In this document: one piece after another, positions 26,407-35,410 of the stretch
How positions within the stretch are numbered: position 1 is the first letter of the stretch
Layout of the letters: every line of letters begins with the position of its first letter
Position numbers and translations under genes: made by a program
Source of the DNA: Pirellulales bacterium
GTDB lineage: Bacteria; Planctomycetota; Planctomycetia; Pirellulales; JAEUIK01
NCBI GenBank assembly: GCA_019694435.1
Contig: JAIBBZ010000019.1
Location: 43,450-107,449, forward strand
Reading direction: 5' to 3'
Length of the DNA stretch: 64,000 bases
The notes under the pieces: model-generated
Database searches by the model: none
Told to the model about the DNA's origin: nothing
Seen by the model: the letters and a program-made list of their open reading frames with translations, nothing else

Positions 26407-28071
26407 ATGAAGCTCACCGCGATCCCGCAGCTGTACCGTCATTCGAACCGCGCGATCGAAGTCATCTCGGTCCTCAGCAAGTACGGCCTGGCCAATTGGC
26501 TCAGCCGGCTCGACTTCGAATTCGCCAAGTCGCTATTCAAGGCTCCCGACGGCGAGGCCCTGGCTCGCAAGAGTCCGGAAGTGCGCTTGCGACTGGCGCT
26601 CACCGAGCTCGGGCCCACCTTCATCAAGCTGGGACAAGTGCTGAGCACGCGCGCCGACTTGGTCGGTGTGGCGGTCGCCGAAGAGTTACAGCGACTGCAG
26701 AGCGATACGCCCGCCGACGGACCCGAAGCGGTGCGGTCCACGATCGAGTCCGAACTGGGACGCCCGGTGGCAGAGTTGTTTCGCGAGTTCGACGACCGGC
26801 CGTTGGCCTCGGCCTCGATCGGGCAGGTGCACGCGGCGCGGCTGCACTCGGGCGAGGCCGTCGTGGTCAAGGTGCGGCATCCCGGCGTCGAGCACAAGAT
26901 TCGCGTCGATCTGGAGATCCTGGCCGGCTTCGCCCAATGGGCCGAAAGCGTCGGCGAGCTGCGGGCCTATCGGCCGCGCGCGACGGTCAGCGAGTTTCAG
27001 CGCATTGTGTTGCGCGAGCTCGATTTTGGCCGCGAAGAACGCAATATGCAGCAGTTCGCCGCCGATTTTGCCGATGACCCGCGCATTCATATTCCCCGGT
27101 CGTACCCGGAGTTGTGCACAGCGCGGGTGCTGACAATGGAGCGGCTCGACGGCATCAAGCTGAACGACTCGGCGCGACTAGGCCAGGCCGGACTCGACCT
27201 CGTCGAGGTCGCACGGCGCGGGGCCGAGCTGTACATGACGATGATTTTTGCGCACGGCTTCTACCACGCCGATCCGCATCCCGGCAACTTGCTGCTGCTG
27301 CCGGGCAACGTGATCGGCTTGCTCGACTACGGCATGGTGGGCCGCATCGACGAGCAGTTGCGCGAAGACATCGAAGAAATGGTGCTGGCCGTCGTCGCCG
27401 GCGATGCGGCGCAATTGACGTTGGTCATCACGCGCGTGGGCGAGGTGCCTGCCGCTTGCGACCGCTCGGCGCTGGCGGTCGACGTGGCCGACTTCGTGGC
27501 GTTTTACACGACCCAGCGGCTCGACGAATTCAATCTCAGCGGGGCGCTCAACGAACTCACTGAGATGATTCGCCGCTATCAAATCACCCTGCCGGCCCGG
27601 GTCGCGATGCTGCTCAAGGTGTTGGTCATGCTCGAGGGGACTTCGCGACTGCTGAGCCCGCAATTCAACCTGTTGGAAGTGATGCGGCCCCACCAGCGCG
27701 AGATGCTGTGGCGGCGAATGTCGCCCGTGCGCCGGGTGCGAAAACTGCGGCGCATTTATCGCGAGTTCGAGCATCTGGTTGAAGTGCTGCCCCGGGGCAT
27801 CCACGAGATCATGGACCAGGTGCAAAGTGGGAAGTTCGACGTGCACCTGGACCATCGCGGCCTGGCCCCCAGTGTCAATCGGCTGGTGTTCGGCATGATC
27901 ACCAGCGCCTTGTTTCTCGGCTCGGCCTTGATGCTGAGCCAAAGGGTCCCGCCGCTGGTCGCCGACACTTCGGTGTTGGGGGCCGCGGGTGTGACTTTGA
28001 GCCTGATCCTGGCGCTGCGGCTGCTGCGGGCGATCAACAAGTCGGGCCACCTCGAGCGGCGCAACAAGTAG
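26407..28071 (+). CDS. ABC1/UbiB-family atypical kinase
   Basis: 554 aa. It has the ADCK/UbiB hallmarks: the KxGQ motif in FIKLGQVLSTRADL, the Ala-rich nucleotide loop LASASIGQVHAARL, the catalytic Lys in VVVKVRHPGVE, HADPHPGN and LLDYGMVG. The C-terminus has two predicted membrane helices (from about residue 500). Family members support ubiquinone or other prenyl-lipid synthesis through an unusual ATPase activity. No ubi genes are adjacent. The ATG at 26407 was chosen over a GTG ten codons earlier because family members begin close to this point. Confidence 0.9.
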   Translation: MKLTAIPQLYRHSNRAIEVISVLSKYGLANWLSRLDFEFAKSLFKAPDGEALARKSPEVRLRLALTELGPTFIKLGQVLSTRADLVGVAVAEELQRLQSDTPADGPEAVRSTIESELGRPVAELFREFDDRPLASASIGQVHAARLHSGEAVVVKVRHPGVEHKIRVDLEILAGFAQWAESVGELRAYRPRATVSEFQRIVLRELDFGREERNMQQFAADFADDPRIHIPRSYPELCTARVLTMERLDGIKLNDSARLGQAGLDLVEVARRGAELYMTMIFAHGFYHADPHPGNLLLLPGNVIGLLDYGMVGRIDEQLREDIEEMVLAVVAGDAAQLTLVITRVGEVPAACDRSALAVDVADFVAFYTTQRLDEFNLSGALNELTEMIRRYQITLPARVAMLLKVLVMLEGTSRLLSPQFNLLEVMRPHQREMLWRRMSPVRRVRKLRRIYREFEHLVEVLPRGIHEIMDQVQSGKFDVHLDHRGLAPSVNRLVFGMITSALFLGSALMLSQRVPPLVADTSVLGAAGVTLSLILALRLLRAINKSGHLERRNK

Positions 28072-28091
28072 CAGACCGTTGCACCGTGATG

Positions 28092-28110
28092 CGCCCGATC
28101 GCACCGGGCG
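28092..28110. terminator. Hairpin between convergent genes
   Basis: CGCCCG / CGGGCG, 6-bp perfect stem with a 7-nt loop, sits between the converging UbiB-type gene and the small coiled-coil gene. It lacks a T-run, so terminator function is tentative. Confidence 0.35.
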
Positions 28111-28118
28111 AGCAGGGC

Positions 28119-28289
28119 TTACGCCGCCCGCTGCTCGGGCAGGATTTCGCTCGCGGCCGGCGCGACCAGCGGGGCCGCGGCATCGGCCAGGGCACGCTCG
28201 ATTCGGCGATTCAGCTCGTCGAGCTGAGCGAGCAGTTCGTCCTGTCGAGTTTCGATCTCGGCAGGCGTGATCGTGCGCAGGTCGGTCAT
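28119..28289 (-). CDS. Small coiled-coil hypothetical protein
   Basis: 56 aa, starting MTDLRTITPAEIE. The middle (residues 12-36) shows heptad-like spacing of Leu and Ile with charged residues (LLAQLDELNRRIERAL), suggesting a coiled coil. It ends in a Pro/Ala-rich tail. The in-frame extension to 28367 looks non-coding. No family was recognised; codon use fits the neighbours, but its small size leaves some doubt that it is translated. Confidence 0.45.
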   Translation of the reverse strand: MTDLRTITPAEIETRQDELLAQLDELNRRIERALADAAAPLVAPAASEILPEQRAA

Positions 28290-28825
28290 GGGCGAGTTGA
28301 AAGGGCCAGCGGAATCTGGCGCCCCTTGATAGCAAGCGACGTGGACGCCTGGGGAACGATCGGCCAACGCAGTCGCCCCGAGTGAGCCGGGCGCCGGTGC
28401 TCCCTTCGAGTCTGCCCAACCCGTGCGACAACGGCGGCCGCTACGACACGCGCCGGCCGTTGCGCTGCCGTAACCGTTTCGGCGATCTGCCTAAATTGAA
28501 CGGTGTGGGAGGAGTTTTCCGCAGTTCACCCAGCAGGTTGCGCCGCGCGACGACGCAGCCCTGGCCAGGGCCAGGCGTCGTGGAATTCGCGGTAAGAATG
28601 CAATCTGCGCCGGTTATTCGTCGATACTGAGCGGTACGGCTGGGACTCCGCCCGGTCTGTCGGCCAGGATGCCATAGTGCCCGGTCGCCCTATCTCATGT
28701 GGCCACAAGGAAATCCGAGGTCTGGCAAAAGCCAAGACGGTATTTACAAACGACGCAAGTTCCGCTAGCTTACGTGGTTCCAACGCTGCACTGGCAGCCG
28801 GTCTACCACCCCGAAAGGAGGTTAT
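28290..28825. other. Intergenic region upstream of rpsU
   Basis: 536 bp with no supported gene. A minus-strand open frame covering 28526-28864 overlaps rpsU and its ribosome-binding site and was judged spurious. The right end holds the putative rpsU promoter (28743-28771). Nothing else was recognised. Confidence 0.4.
28743..28771 (+). promoter_or_regulatory. Putative sigma-70 promoter of rpsU
   Basis: TTTACA, a 17-bp spacer and TAGCTT. The start of transcription would be near 28778, giving a leader of about 48 nt before the GTG start. Confidence 0.45.
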
Positions 28826-29020
28826 GTGGTCAAGTTGAAGGTTCGCGACCGCGAATCGATCCAAGAAGCGGTCCGCCGATTCCGTAAGCTCGTTGAGCGT
28901 GCCGGGATCAAGAAGGAAATGCGTCGCAAAGAGTTCTACGAAAAGCCGAGCGAAACCCGCCGCCGCGCCCGCCTGCGCGCCGAGCGTCGTGCTCGCCGCG
29001 GACGCAAGCCCGGGGCCTGA
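28826..29020 (+). CDS. rpsU: 30S ribosomal protein S21
   Basis: 64 aa. The sequence [20 protein letters not shown] followed by [17 protein letters not shown] and an Arg-rich tail is typical of S21, a small-subunit protein that helps base pairing between mRNA and 16S rRNA during initiation. The start is a GTG at 28826; an AAAGGAGG at 28814-28821 lies 4 bp before it. An ATG at 28824 is out of frame, so the GTG start is forced. It is monocistronic, with a terminator at 29027. Confidence 0.95.
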   Translation: MVKLKVRDRESIQEAVRRFRKLVERAGIKKEMRRKEFYEKPSETRRRARLRAERRARRGRKPGA

Positions 29021-29026
29021 TCGACG

Positions 29027-29057
29027 CGGGGGTTGCGCAATCGGCCCCCCGATTTTT
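29027..29057 (+). terminator. Terminator after rpsU
   Basis: CGGGGG and CCCCCG form a 6-bp stem with a 13-nt loop, followed one base later by TTTTT. It begins 6 bp after the rpsU stop codon. Confidence 0.6.
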
Positions 29058-29103
29058 CCGGTGGCGTTTCGCGCGGGATGCCGCCGAGCGCCTCTGGGGC
29101 GTC

Positions 29104-30300
29104 TTAGTGGGTCATGTGGCTAAGCGAGAAGATCGGCAGCAGCAGCGACATCGCGATGCCGCCGACGACGACGCCCATGACGCCGATCATTGCCGGTTCG
29201 ATGATGCTGGTCATTGCTTTGACCGCTTGTTCGACCTCGTGCTCGTAGTAGTCGCTGACGCGCGCCAGCACCTCATCGATCTTTCCGGTCTCTTCACCCG
29301 CAGCGATCATCTGCACCAACGTTGCCGGCAGTAACGGGTTGCCGGCCAGCGCGTCGTGCACTTGCTTGCCCTCGGTGACTGCCTCGGCTACTTCGAGCCA
29401 TAGCCGGCGATAGTAGACGTTTGCCGAGACGCGGCTGCACAGGTCGAGCGCCTGCAGCATCGGCACTCCACCGGCGAGCATCGCCCCGAGGGTGCGGATG
29501 CTCCGTCCGATCACCACTTTGCGCTGCATCTTCCCCAGCACCGGTACGTTGATCTTGCACCAGTCCCAGAGGTCGCGGCCAAGTGGAGTGCGTTTGCCCC
29601 ATACGAAGCAGAAGACCAGTCCCGCGGCGCCCAGGATGGCGATGTACCAGTAGTCGGTGAGGAAGTGCGAGATGGCCAGCATGCAGCGCGTGGGCTTCGG
29701 CAGCGCGGTCCCGCGGCGCTCGAACAAGGGGGCGAACTTGGGAAATACCCAGGTGAGCAGGAAAATGACGATGTTGATCGACATCACGAGCATGACCGCC
29801 GGATAGGCCAGCGCCGCGCGGACCTTGTGGATCGTCTCCAGCTCCTTGCGCATGTAGGTGGCGATCCGGTCGAGCATTTCGCCGAGGGTGCCCGTCGATT
29901 CGCTGGCCCGGATCAGCGAAACGTAGGTCTCGTCGAAATAGCGGGGATGCCGGGCCAAGGCCGCGGAAAAATCTTCGCCGGACTCGACCGATTCGCGCAA
30001 TTGCTCGAGCACCCGCTTCCAGGTGGCGTTTTGCTCGACTTGGGCGATGCTGCCGAGGGCCGAAGAGAGCGTGATGCCGGTGTCGACCATCAGGCTCAAC
30101 TGGCTGGTCGTATAGATGATGTCCTGGCGGCGCACCCAAGGGGCGATCGTAAAATTGAGCCCCTGGCCTGCCTCGGCCAAATCGATCACGGCCAGCCCGT
30201 CACGGCGGAGATGTTGGCCGGCTTCGTCAAGGTTTGCCGCGTCGATGTCCCCTTCGAGGACATTGCCGAGCGAGTCGCGAGCGCGATAGTGGTAGGTCAT
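29104..30300 (-). CDS. Type II secretion / type IV pilus inner-membrane platform (GspF/PilC family)
   Basis: 398 aa. It has the duplicated T2SSF fold: two cytoplasmic helical domains (about residues 67-190 and 270-390) with Gly-Glu motifs such as ESGEDFSAAL and AAGEETGKIDEVL, each followed by membrane helices. The first 60 residues are the N-terminal extension seen in GspF. It anchors the GspE/PilB ATPase and PilN-PilO in the inner membrane and turns pilus assembly. It is the last gene of the 29-45 kb operon, 26 bp after the ATPase. Confidence 0.93.
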   Translation of the reverse strand: MTYHYRARDSLGNVLEGDIDAANLDEAGQHLRRDGLAVIDLAEAGQGLNFTIAPWVRRQDIIYTTSQLSLMVDTGITLSSALGSIAQVEQNATWKRVLEQLRESVESGEDFSAALARHPRYFDETYVSLIRASESTGTLGEMLDRIATYMRKELETIHKVRAALAYPAVMLVMSINIVIFLLTWVFPKFAPLFERRGTALPKPTRCMLAISHFLTDYWYIAILGAAGLVFCFVWGKRTPLGRDLWDWCKINVPVLGKMQRKVVIGRSIRTLGAMLAGGVPMLQALDLCSRVSANVYYRRLWLEVAEAVTEGKQVHDALAGNPLLPATLVQMIAAGEETGKIDEVLARVSDYYEHEVEQAVKAMTSIIEPAMIGVMGVVVGGIAMSLLLPIFSLSHMTH

Positions 30301-30326
30301 GGCCCTGGTTCCTCAGCCGCCGGCGT

Positions 30327-32066
30327 CTAGTCCGGCTGCAATGCGGCCGAGCACGCGCCGCTGCCTGCCGCTTGCAGAATCTCGGACACCGTGGTCATGC
30401 CTTCGCGCACTTTGCTGAAGCCGTCGTGGCGGAGCGTGATCATGCCGTGCTTGATGGCCAACTCGCGGATCAACGTGAGCGAGGGATTCGCGGTGATCGC
30501 GTCGCGGAGTTCGTCGGTGATGATCAACAACTCGTGAATGCCGACGCGCCCGCTGAACCCCGTGTTCCGGCAGCGGCGGCAGCCGACGCCCTTGTAGAAC
30601 TCATCGATCTCCCAGCCCATGCGTTCGATCGCCCGACGCAAGGTGCGCGGCGGGTCGTATTTCTGGCGGCATTTCGGGCAGATTCTGCGCACCAGCCGCT
30701 GTGCCAGCACCATGTTCAGCGCCGCGCCGATCAGGTACGGCTCGATCCCCATGTTGATCAGCCGGGTGATCGCCGCGCAAGCGTCGTTCGTATGCAAGGT
30801 GCTGAACACCAGATGCCCGGTGAGCGCGGCCTGAATGGCCGTGCGCGCGGTTTCCTCGTCGCGCACCTCGCCGACCATGATCACGTCGGGGTCCTGCCGC
30901 AACAGGGTGCGCAGCGCCTTCGAAAACGTGAGGCCCACGCGCTCCTGCACCTGGAACTGGTTGATCAGGGGCATGTGGTATTCGATCGGGTCTTCGACCG
31001 TGCAGATGTTGTTCTCCATCGACGAGATGGCGTTGAGGCAGGCATACAGCGTCGTCGACTTGCCGCTCCCCGTGGGGCCCGTGACCAGCACGATGCCATT
31101 GGGCGCCGCGATCTGCTCGCGCAGCGGGTGGAGAATGTCTTCGGCGAACCCCAGGTCTTCGAGGTTCAGCGAAACGGCGCGGGTATCGAGCACGCGGATC
31201 GCGGTTTTCTCGCCCCGGGCCATGGGAAAGGTGCTGACGCGCAGGTCGATCGGTCGCCCTTCGAGCAACACGTGCACGCGGCCGTCCTGGGGCAGCCGGC
31301 GCTCGCTGATGTCGAGCGAGGCCATGATCTTAATGCGGCTCGTAATCGGCGCCAGCAAGTGAAGCGGCACCTCGAGCGACTTGTAAAGCCGGCCGTCGAT
31401 CCGGAAACGTACCCGCACGCAGCGGTCGGCCGGTTCGACGTGGATGTCGCTGGCGCCCTCCTTGACGGCGTTGTAGATCATGTAGTTGACCAGCCGGATG
31501 ACCGGCGACTGCCCGGCGATTTCTTCGACTTCGCCGATGTCGTCGATGGCGCTTTCGATCAGCGTCAGGTCGGCCTTGGCCGAATCCTCGATGATGTCGT
31601 CGATGACGAACACCTTCGAGTCGGGCAGGCTCGTTTGCACCATCCGCCGCAGGTCCTTGGTCGAGGCCGCGACGATCTGCACGCGGAGTTGCGCGTGAGC
31701 GCGGATCTCATCGATCAGGAACAGGTTGCTCGGCTCGGCCATGGCCACGGTGAGCGTGCCACGCACCACGAACAACGGCAGCACCAGGTTCTTCTCGACG
31801 AACTCGCGGGGCAGCACGTCGAAGACCTTGGCGTCGCAGAGCCGCGCATCGAGCTTGGCGTACGGCACGCCGTAGCCGTACGCCAGGCACTCGGTCACCT
31901 GGTCGTCGGTGCACAGCCCCATTTCCACCAGGACTTCGCCGAGCAGGCTGTCGCGCGCACCTTCTCGCTGCCGCGCCAGGGCCATTTCGAGGCCTTCGCG
32001 CGAAAGGTAGCCACGGGAGATCAAATGATCGCCCAGCCGCATGCGGGTGTCGGTCGGAGCGCTCAT
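30327..32066 (-). CDS. Type II secretion / type IV pilus assembly ATPase (GspE/PilB family)
   Basis: 579 aa. The first 150 residues are the MshEN/GspE-N domain (MRLGDHLISRGYLSREGLEMA). The ATPase core has Walker A GPTGSGKST (residues 330-338), an Asp box around TVEDPIEYHMP, and Walker B IMVGEVRDEETA. A tetracysteine zinc site follows (CPKC ... CRRC). It powers pseudopilin polymerisation at the cytoplasmic face. The gene begins 2 bp after the STAS gene, so the two are probably co-translated. Confidence 0.95.
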   Translation of the reverse strand: MSAPTDTRMRLGDHLISRGYLSREGLEMALARQREGARDSLLGEVLVEMGLCTDDQVTECLAYGYGVPYAKLDARLCDAKVFDVLPREFVEKNLVLPLFVVRGTLTVAMAEPSNLFLIDEIRAHAQLRVQIVAASTKDLRRMVQTSLPDSKVFVIDDIIEDSAKADLTLIESAIDDIGEVEEIAGQSPVIRLVNYMIYNAVKEGASDIHVEPADRCVRVRFRIDGRLYKSLEVPLHLLAPITSRIKIMASLDISERRLPQDGRVHVLLEGRPIDLRVSTFPMARGEKTAIRVLDTRAVSLNLEDLGFAEDILHPLREQIAAPNGIVLVTGPTGSGKSTTLYACLNAISSMENNICTVEDPIEYHMPLINQFQVQERVGLTFSKALRTLLRQDPDVIMVGEVRDEETARTAIQAALTGHLVFSTLHTNDACAAITRLINMGIEPYLIGAALNMVLAQRLVRRICPKCRQKYDPPRTLRRAIERMGWEIDEFYKGVGCRRCRNTGFSGRVGIHELLIITDELRDAITANPSLTLIRELAIKHGMITLRHDGFSKVREGMTTVSEILQAAGSGACSAALQPD

Positions 32067-32068
32067 GG

Positions 32069-32395
32069 TCAGCGGAAACTCTTTACGGCGTCGATCACGG
32101 TCTCGAAAATCTCGAGCTGCTGATCGAGCCGAGTCAGTTCGAAGATCTTTCGCGTCGTCGGATTGCGGGTGGCGATCTTCAGATCGCCGCCGTGGTCATG
32201 GGCTGCGTCGTAAACGTCGAGCAGGGCCGTCAAGCCGCCGCTGTCGACCGTTTCCGTCTGGTCCATGTCGAGCACGATCGACCGGCGGTCGAGCGTCGAC
32301 ATGAACGCTGTGAAATCGTCGGCCTGATCGCGCCCGAGTTCTTCGGGCGTGTGGACGACGACCACGTGATCGAAAGTTTCGGTCGGCAGGTTCAT
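32069..32395 (-). CDS. STAS-domain protein (anti-sigma-factor antagonist type)
   Basis: 108 aa, a single STAS domain. DQTETVDSGGLTALLDVYD includes the conserved Ser of the phosphorylatable DSGG segment of SpoIIAA-like proteins. Such proteins are switched by Ser phosphorylation by an anti-sigma-type kinase and act through partner binding. No such kinase gene adjoins; the neighbours are a CheY-like regulator (6 bp upstream) and the assembly ATPase (2 bp downstream). It may set ATPase engagement or signal pilus state, but that is inference. Confidence 0.85.
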   Translation of the reverse strand: MNLPTETFDHVVVVHTPEELGRDQADDFTAFMSTLDRRSIVLDMDQTETVDSGGLTALLDVYDAAHDHGGDLKIATRNPTTRKIFELTRLDQQLEIFETVIDAVKSFR

Positions 32396-32401
32396 CGGCG
32401 C

Positions 32402-32788
32402 TTACTCCACGGCCACGCCGGCCGGACGCAGAATCTCGTTGCAAACCTTGAGCAGCTCGCGGGGGCTGAACGGCTTGTCGATCAGCTCGCGCACGCCGTA
32501 TTTTTCGGCCAACGCGTCGGCGGCGATCTCGAAGCCCTTGGCCGTGAGCATGATGATCGGCAGCTGGCGCGTGGCGGGGTTCTCGCGGATGCGCCGGCAC
32601 AGTCCGAACCCGTCGAGCCGCGGCATCTGGCAGTCGGTCACCACCAGGTCGGGCAGTTGCTGCAAGATCGAGGCCCAGGCCTCTTCGCCATCGCCGGCGC
32701 AGACCACGTCATAGCCGGCACGTTGCAATTTGAACTCGGCCGCACGCAAGATGTGCACTTCGTCGTCGGTCAACAGAATACGGGGCAT
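32402..32788 (-). CDS. Single-domain response regulator (CheY-like)
   Basis: 128 aa, receiver domain only. The acidic pocket (LTDDEVHI), the phospho-acceptor Asp in VVTDCQMPRLDG, and the Thr-Ala-Lys of MLTAKG are all present. Without an output domain it must act by protein contact. AAGGA precedes the start at 32788. It lies directly downstream of a histidine kinase gene and upstream of the STAS gene, so a kinase-regulator-STAS relay within the pilus operon is plausible. Confidence 0.92.
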   Translation of the reverse strand: MPRILLTDDEVHILRAAEFKLQRAGYDVVCAGDGEEAWASILQQLPDLVVTDCQMPRLDGFGLCRRIRENPATRQLPIIMLTAKGFEIAADALAEKYGVRELIDKPFSPRELLKVCNEILRPAGVAVE

Positions 32789-32845
32789 GTGTTCGTCCTT
32801 CGGAATCATGATTGCGAGGCGCTGGTGGACCAGCGCAGTGGTGTG

Positions 32846-34327
32846 CTAGTTCATCTGGCCGGCAGCGGGCAACGTCACACGGAACGTGCTGCCCGCTCCC
32901 AACTTGCTCGTCACGCTGAGGCTGCCCTGGTGGACGTCCTCGACGATGTGTTTAGCCAAGGGCAGGCCCAGGCCGGTGCCGGGCGCCATCTTGGTGTCCT
33001 TCTCGACGCGGTAGAATTTTTCGAACACCTTGCGGCAGTCCTCCTCGGACAGGCCGACGCCGGTGTCTTCGACCTCGAACAGCACTTCCTTGTCGGCCAT
33101 GCGGCTCCGCAAGGTGACGCGGCCCTGCTCGGGCGTGTACTTGATCGCGTTCGACAGCAAGTTGATCGCGGCCTGCAGCAGCATGTCGCGGTCGGCGAGC
33201 ACGCCGAGATAGAGCGGGCTCAGGTCAGCCACGAGCTCGATCTGCTTACGCTCGGCGGCGGGCTGCACCACGTCGAACGCCTCTTGCAGCAGCTCGTTGA
33301 GCGAACGTTGCTGCTTTTTCACCTGGACGACGCCGGCCTCGATGCGGGCCAGGTTGAGCAGGTTGTCGATCAGCCGCTGCAGCCGATCGGCCTGACCGTT
33401 GATGACGGTCAGGAATTCCTCGCGCGTTTCCTGGTCTTCGACGTCGCCGTCGGCGAGCAGCTCGACGTAGGCCTTGATGCCTGCCAGGGGGGCCTTCATC
33501 TCGTGGCTGGCCGCCGAGACGAACTCGGCATTGCGCTTTTGCGCGGCCTTCTGGTTGCTGATGTCGCGCAACACGGCGACGGCTCCTTGCGAGCCGGCAT
33601 CGTCGCCTTCGTCGACGAGCAAATTGCTGGCTGCGACGCTGAACCAGCGTCGCGTCCCCTCCGCATCGGCTAGTTCGATCTCGTCGGTCCGCGTCGTGGC
33701 GGTCTTGCGCCGGCCCGTATCGCACAGCAGCTCGACGAGCCGCTCGCATTGCACCAGCCGCGCCAGGGCCCGCTGCTGGCTGGTTTCGATGTCGACGCCC
33801 AGCAACTCGGCGGCGCTGGCGTTGGCCAATTGCACGTCGTTGTAGCGGTCGATGACCAGGACCGGCTCGGGCAGGCGGCTGAGAATCTCGCGCACGCGTT
33901 GGGCCTCGGCCGTCTGGCGGCGGCAGCGAATGTCGAGTGCCGAGCGCGCGTGTTCGACGCTTGCCAGCCGCGCGCCGAGTTCGGCAAACGCGCCGCTCAG
34001 CCGGCTCAAGGGCGCGGCGAGCGGATGGTTGGCCGAAACCGGCACGGCCAATCGTTCCGCGTCGCCCTGCGCGGCGTCGCGATAATCGAGCTGGCTCAGG
34101 CAGTCGAGATAGCGCGCCAGCCCCTGCTCTGACTCATGCAGTTGGTACCGGAACGCGGCCACGCTCAATCCAGCAAACACCGCGCCGGCCACGGCGACGA
34201 CAGCGCGAGCCAGCGGCGTATCGAGCGGCAGCACGAAACCAGTCAGCCACGCGGCCAGCGCCGTAGCGCTAACCGCGCAAGCCAGCATGCTGGCGGCGAA
34301 GCCGAGTTGGGCACTAGTGCGGTTCAT
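32846..34327 (-). CDS. Membrane PAS-domain sensor histidine kinase
   Basis: 493 aa. Two N-terminal helices (about 8-28 and 34-55) with almost no loop between them suggest a membrane-embedded or cytoplasmic sensor. A linker and PAS domain (ILSRLPEPVLVIDRYNDVQL) follow. The dimerisation helix has SHEMKAPLAG with the phospho-acceptor His, and the ATPase domain has the N box (NLLSNAIKYTPEQG), VEDTGVGL and GTGLGLPLAKHIV. It likely phosphorylates the CheY-like protein encoded 57 bp downstream. The start at 34327 was chosen because the 35 preceding codons are Arg/Pro-rich and unlike an N-terminus. A 147-bp gap separates it from the TPR gene. Confidence 0.92.
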   Translation of the reverse strand: MNRTSAQLGFAASMLACAVSATALAAWLTGFVLPLDTPLARAVVAVAGAVFAGLSVAAFRYQLHESEQGLARYLDCLSQLDYRDAAQGDAERLAVPVSANHPLAAPLSRLSGAFAELGARLASVEHARSALDIRCRRQTAEAQRVREILSRLPEPVLVIDRYNDVQLANASAAELLGVDIETSQQRALARLVQCERLVELLCDTGRRKTATTRTDEIELADAEGTRRWFSVAASNLLVDEGDDAGSQGAVAVLRDISNQKAAQKRNAEFVSAASHEMKAPLAGIKAYVELLADGDVEDQETREEFLTVINGQADRLQRLIDNLLNLARIEAGVVQVKKQQRSLNELLQEAFDVVQPAAERKQIELVADLSPLYLGVLADRDMLLQAAINLLSNAIKYTPEQGRVTLRSRMADKEVLFEVEDTGVGLSEEDCRKVFEKFYRVEKDTKMAPGTGLGLPLAKHIVEDVHQGSLSVTSKLGAGSTFRVTLPAAGQMN

Positions 34328-34474
34328 GGAAATCGTCGGACGCTGCGCGGAATCATCAGGCAGGCGGGGTGGTGGGATGTCGTCCGAGCGAACTCCGTCG
34401 GGCCGTGTGCGGCGACGAGAGCGTCGAACCAACTATCCCAGGCGGGCGATGCCAGCAGTTCGCTGACGCCGGAT

Positions 34475-35410
34475 TCAGCGCGACACGGCAAAGCGGCGAT
34501 CGCGTCGTGCGGCTTCGCGGAACTCCCGCTCGGCCGCCGCGTGGTCTCCTGACTTTGCCAGCGTTGAACCCAGTAAAAAGTAGGACAGTGCGCGGGTATT
34601 GTCCAAAGAAAGTGCTTGCTGCAGCGAGACTTGGGCCGCGCTCAGTTCCCCCCGACGATAGTAGACTAACCCCAACAACTCATGCAGGCGGGCCTGTTCG
34701 GCATGCCGCGCGGTCGCGGCCTGAAGGTAGTCGCGCGCCAGGCCCGTTTGGCCGGCTCGTAGGGCTTCCACGGCCACGGAGATCGGAATTTGCGGGTCGT
34801 CGGGCGCCGCTTCGATGGCCCGATCGAACGCCGCTCGCGCAGCGTCGACCTGCGCGAGCGATAACAGCCGCGCGCCTTCGGCAACATCGTGCGAAAGCGC
34901 ACGGCCGATAGATCCGGTAACAGGTGTGGATTGCTCATAACCGGCCGGCGAAACGCCGGTTGCCGCGGGCGGAGCGTCGCTCGCGGCGTCAGAAACAAGG
35001 GCCGCCAGCCGCTGTGCGGAAGCGTTGTCGGGCTCGCGATCGAGCACGAATTGCACGTGCGACATCGCGGCGTCGGCTTGCCCCTGCTCGAGCAGCACCT
35101 CGGCCAGCATCAATCGCCCGGCCAGGTGCTCGGGGTCGCGCTCGAGCAGCGCGATCAGTTCACGGCGGCAGCCGTCCCAATCGCGCTCGGCACGGCGACC
35201 GATGGCCGCTTGGAATTGCGCGTCGTTGCGCCGCTGCTCGAATTCGGTGATTGCATCCTCGCGTCGTGCCTCGCGTTCGGGGGCGACGTCGGGGATCTTG
35301 CTCTGCAAGGCCTTGGGCAACTGGCAGCCCGCCGACGCCGGCAGCAGCATGCCCAGGCCGATGGCCAACACGACCGGCAGCGGGACTGCGCGTCGCGCCG
35401 TGAGCATCAC
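34475..35410 (-). CDS. TPR-repeat lipoprotein-like protein of the pilus/secretion locus
   Basis: 311 aa. A signal sequence ends PASAGC, a weak lipobox, so the protein may be lipid-anchored. Tetratricopeptide repeats are clear at about 70-135 (AGRLMLAEVLLEQGQADAAM) and 170-300 (AAFDRAIEAAPDDPQ, LLGLVYYRRGELSAAQ, YFLLGSTLAKSGDHAAA). It overlaps the secretin stop by 4 bp, so the two are translationally coupled. This matches the role of PilF/PilW-type pilotins, TPR lipoproteins that help secretin assembly. Confidence 0.85.
   Translation of the reverse strand: MMLTARRAVPLPVVLAIGLGMLLPASAGCQLPKALQSKIPDVAPEREARREDAITEFEQRRNDAQFQAAIGRRAERDWDGCRRELIALLERDPEHLAGRLMLAEVLLEQGQADAAMSHVQFVLDREPDNASAQRLAALVSDAASDAPPAATGVSPAGYEQSTPVTGSIGRALSHDVAEGARLLSLAQVDAARAAFDRAIEAAPDDPQIPISVAVEALRAGQTGLARDYLQAATARHAEQARLHELLGLVYYRRGELSAAQVSLQQALSLDNTRALSYFLLGSTLAKSGDHAAAEREFREAARRDRRFAVSR

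Noticed and set aside
28526..28864. 112-codon minus-strand frame overlapping the start of rpsU
   Set aside because: It overlaps the S21 ribosome-binding site and start and has no recognisable domain.
30234..32123. 629-codon open frame on the plus strand, antisense to the assembly ATPase gene
   Set aside because: Covers the GspE/PilB gene in the opposite direction; His/Arg/Ala-rich translation without domains, typical of high-GC shadows.
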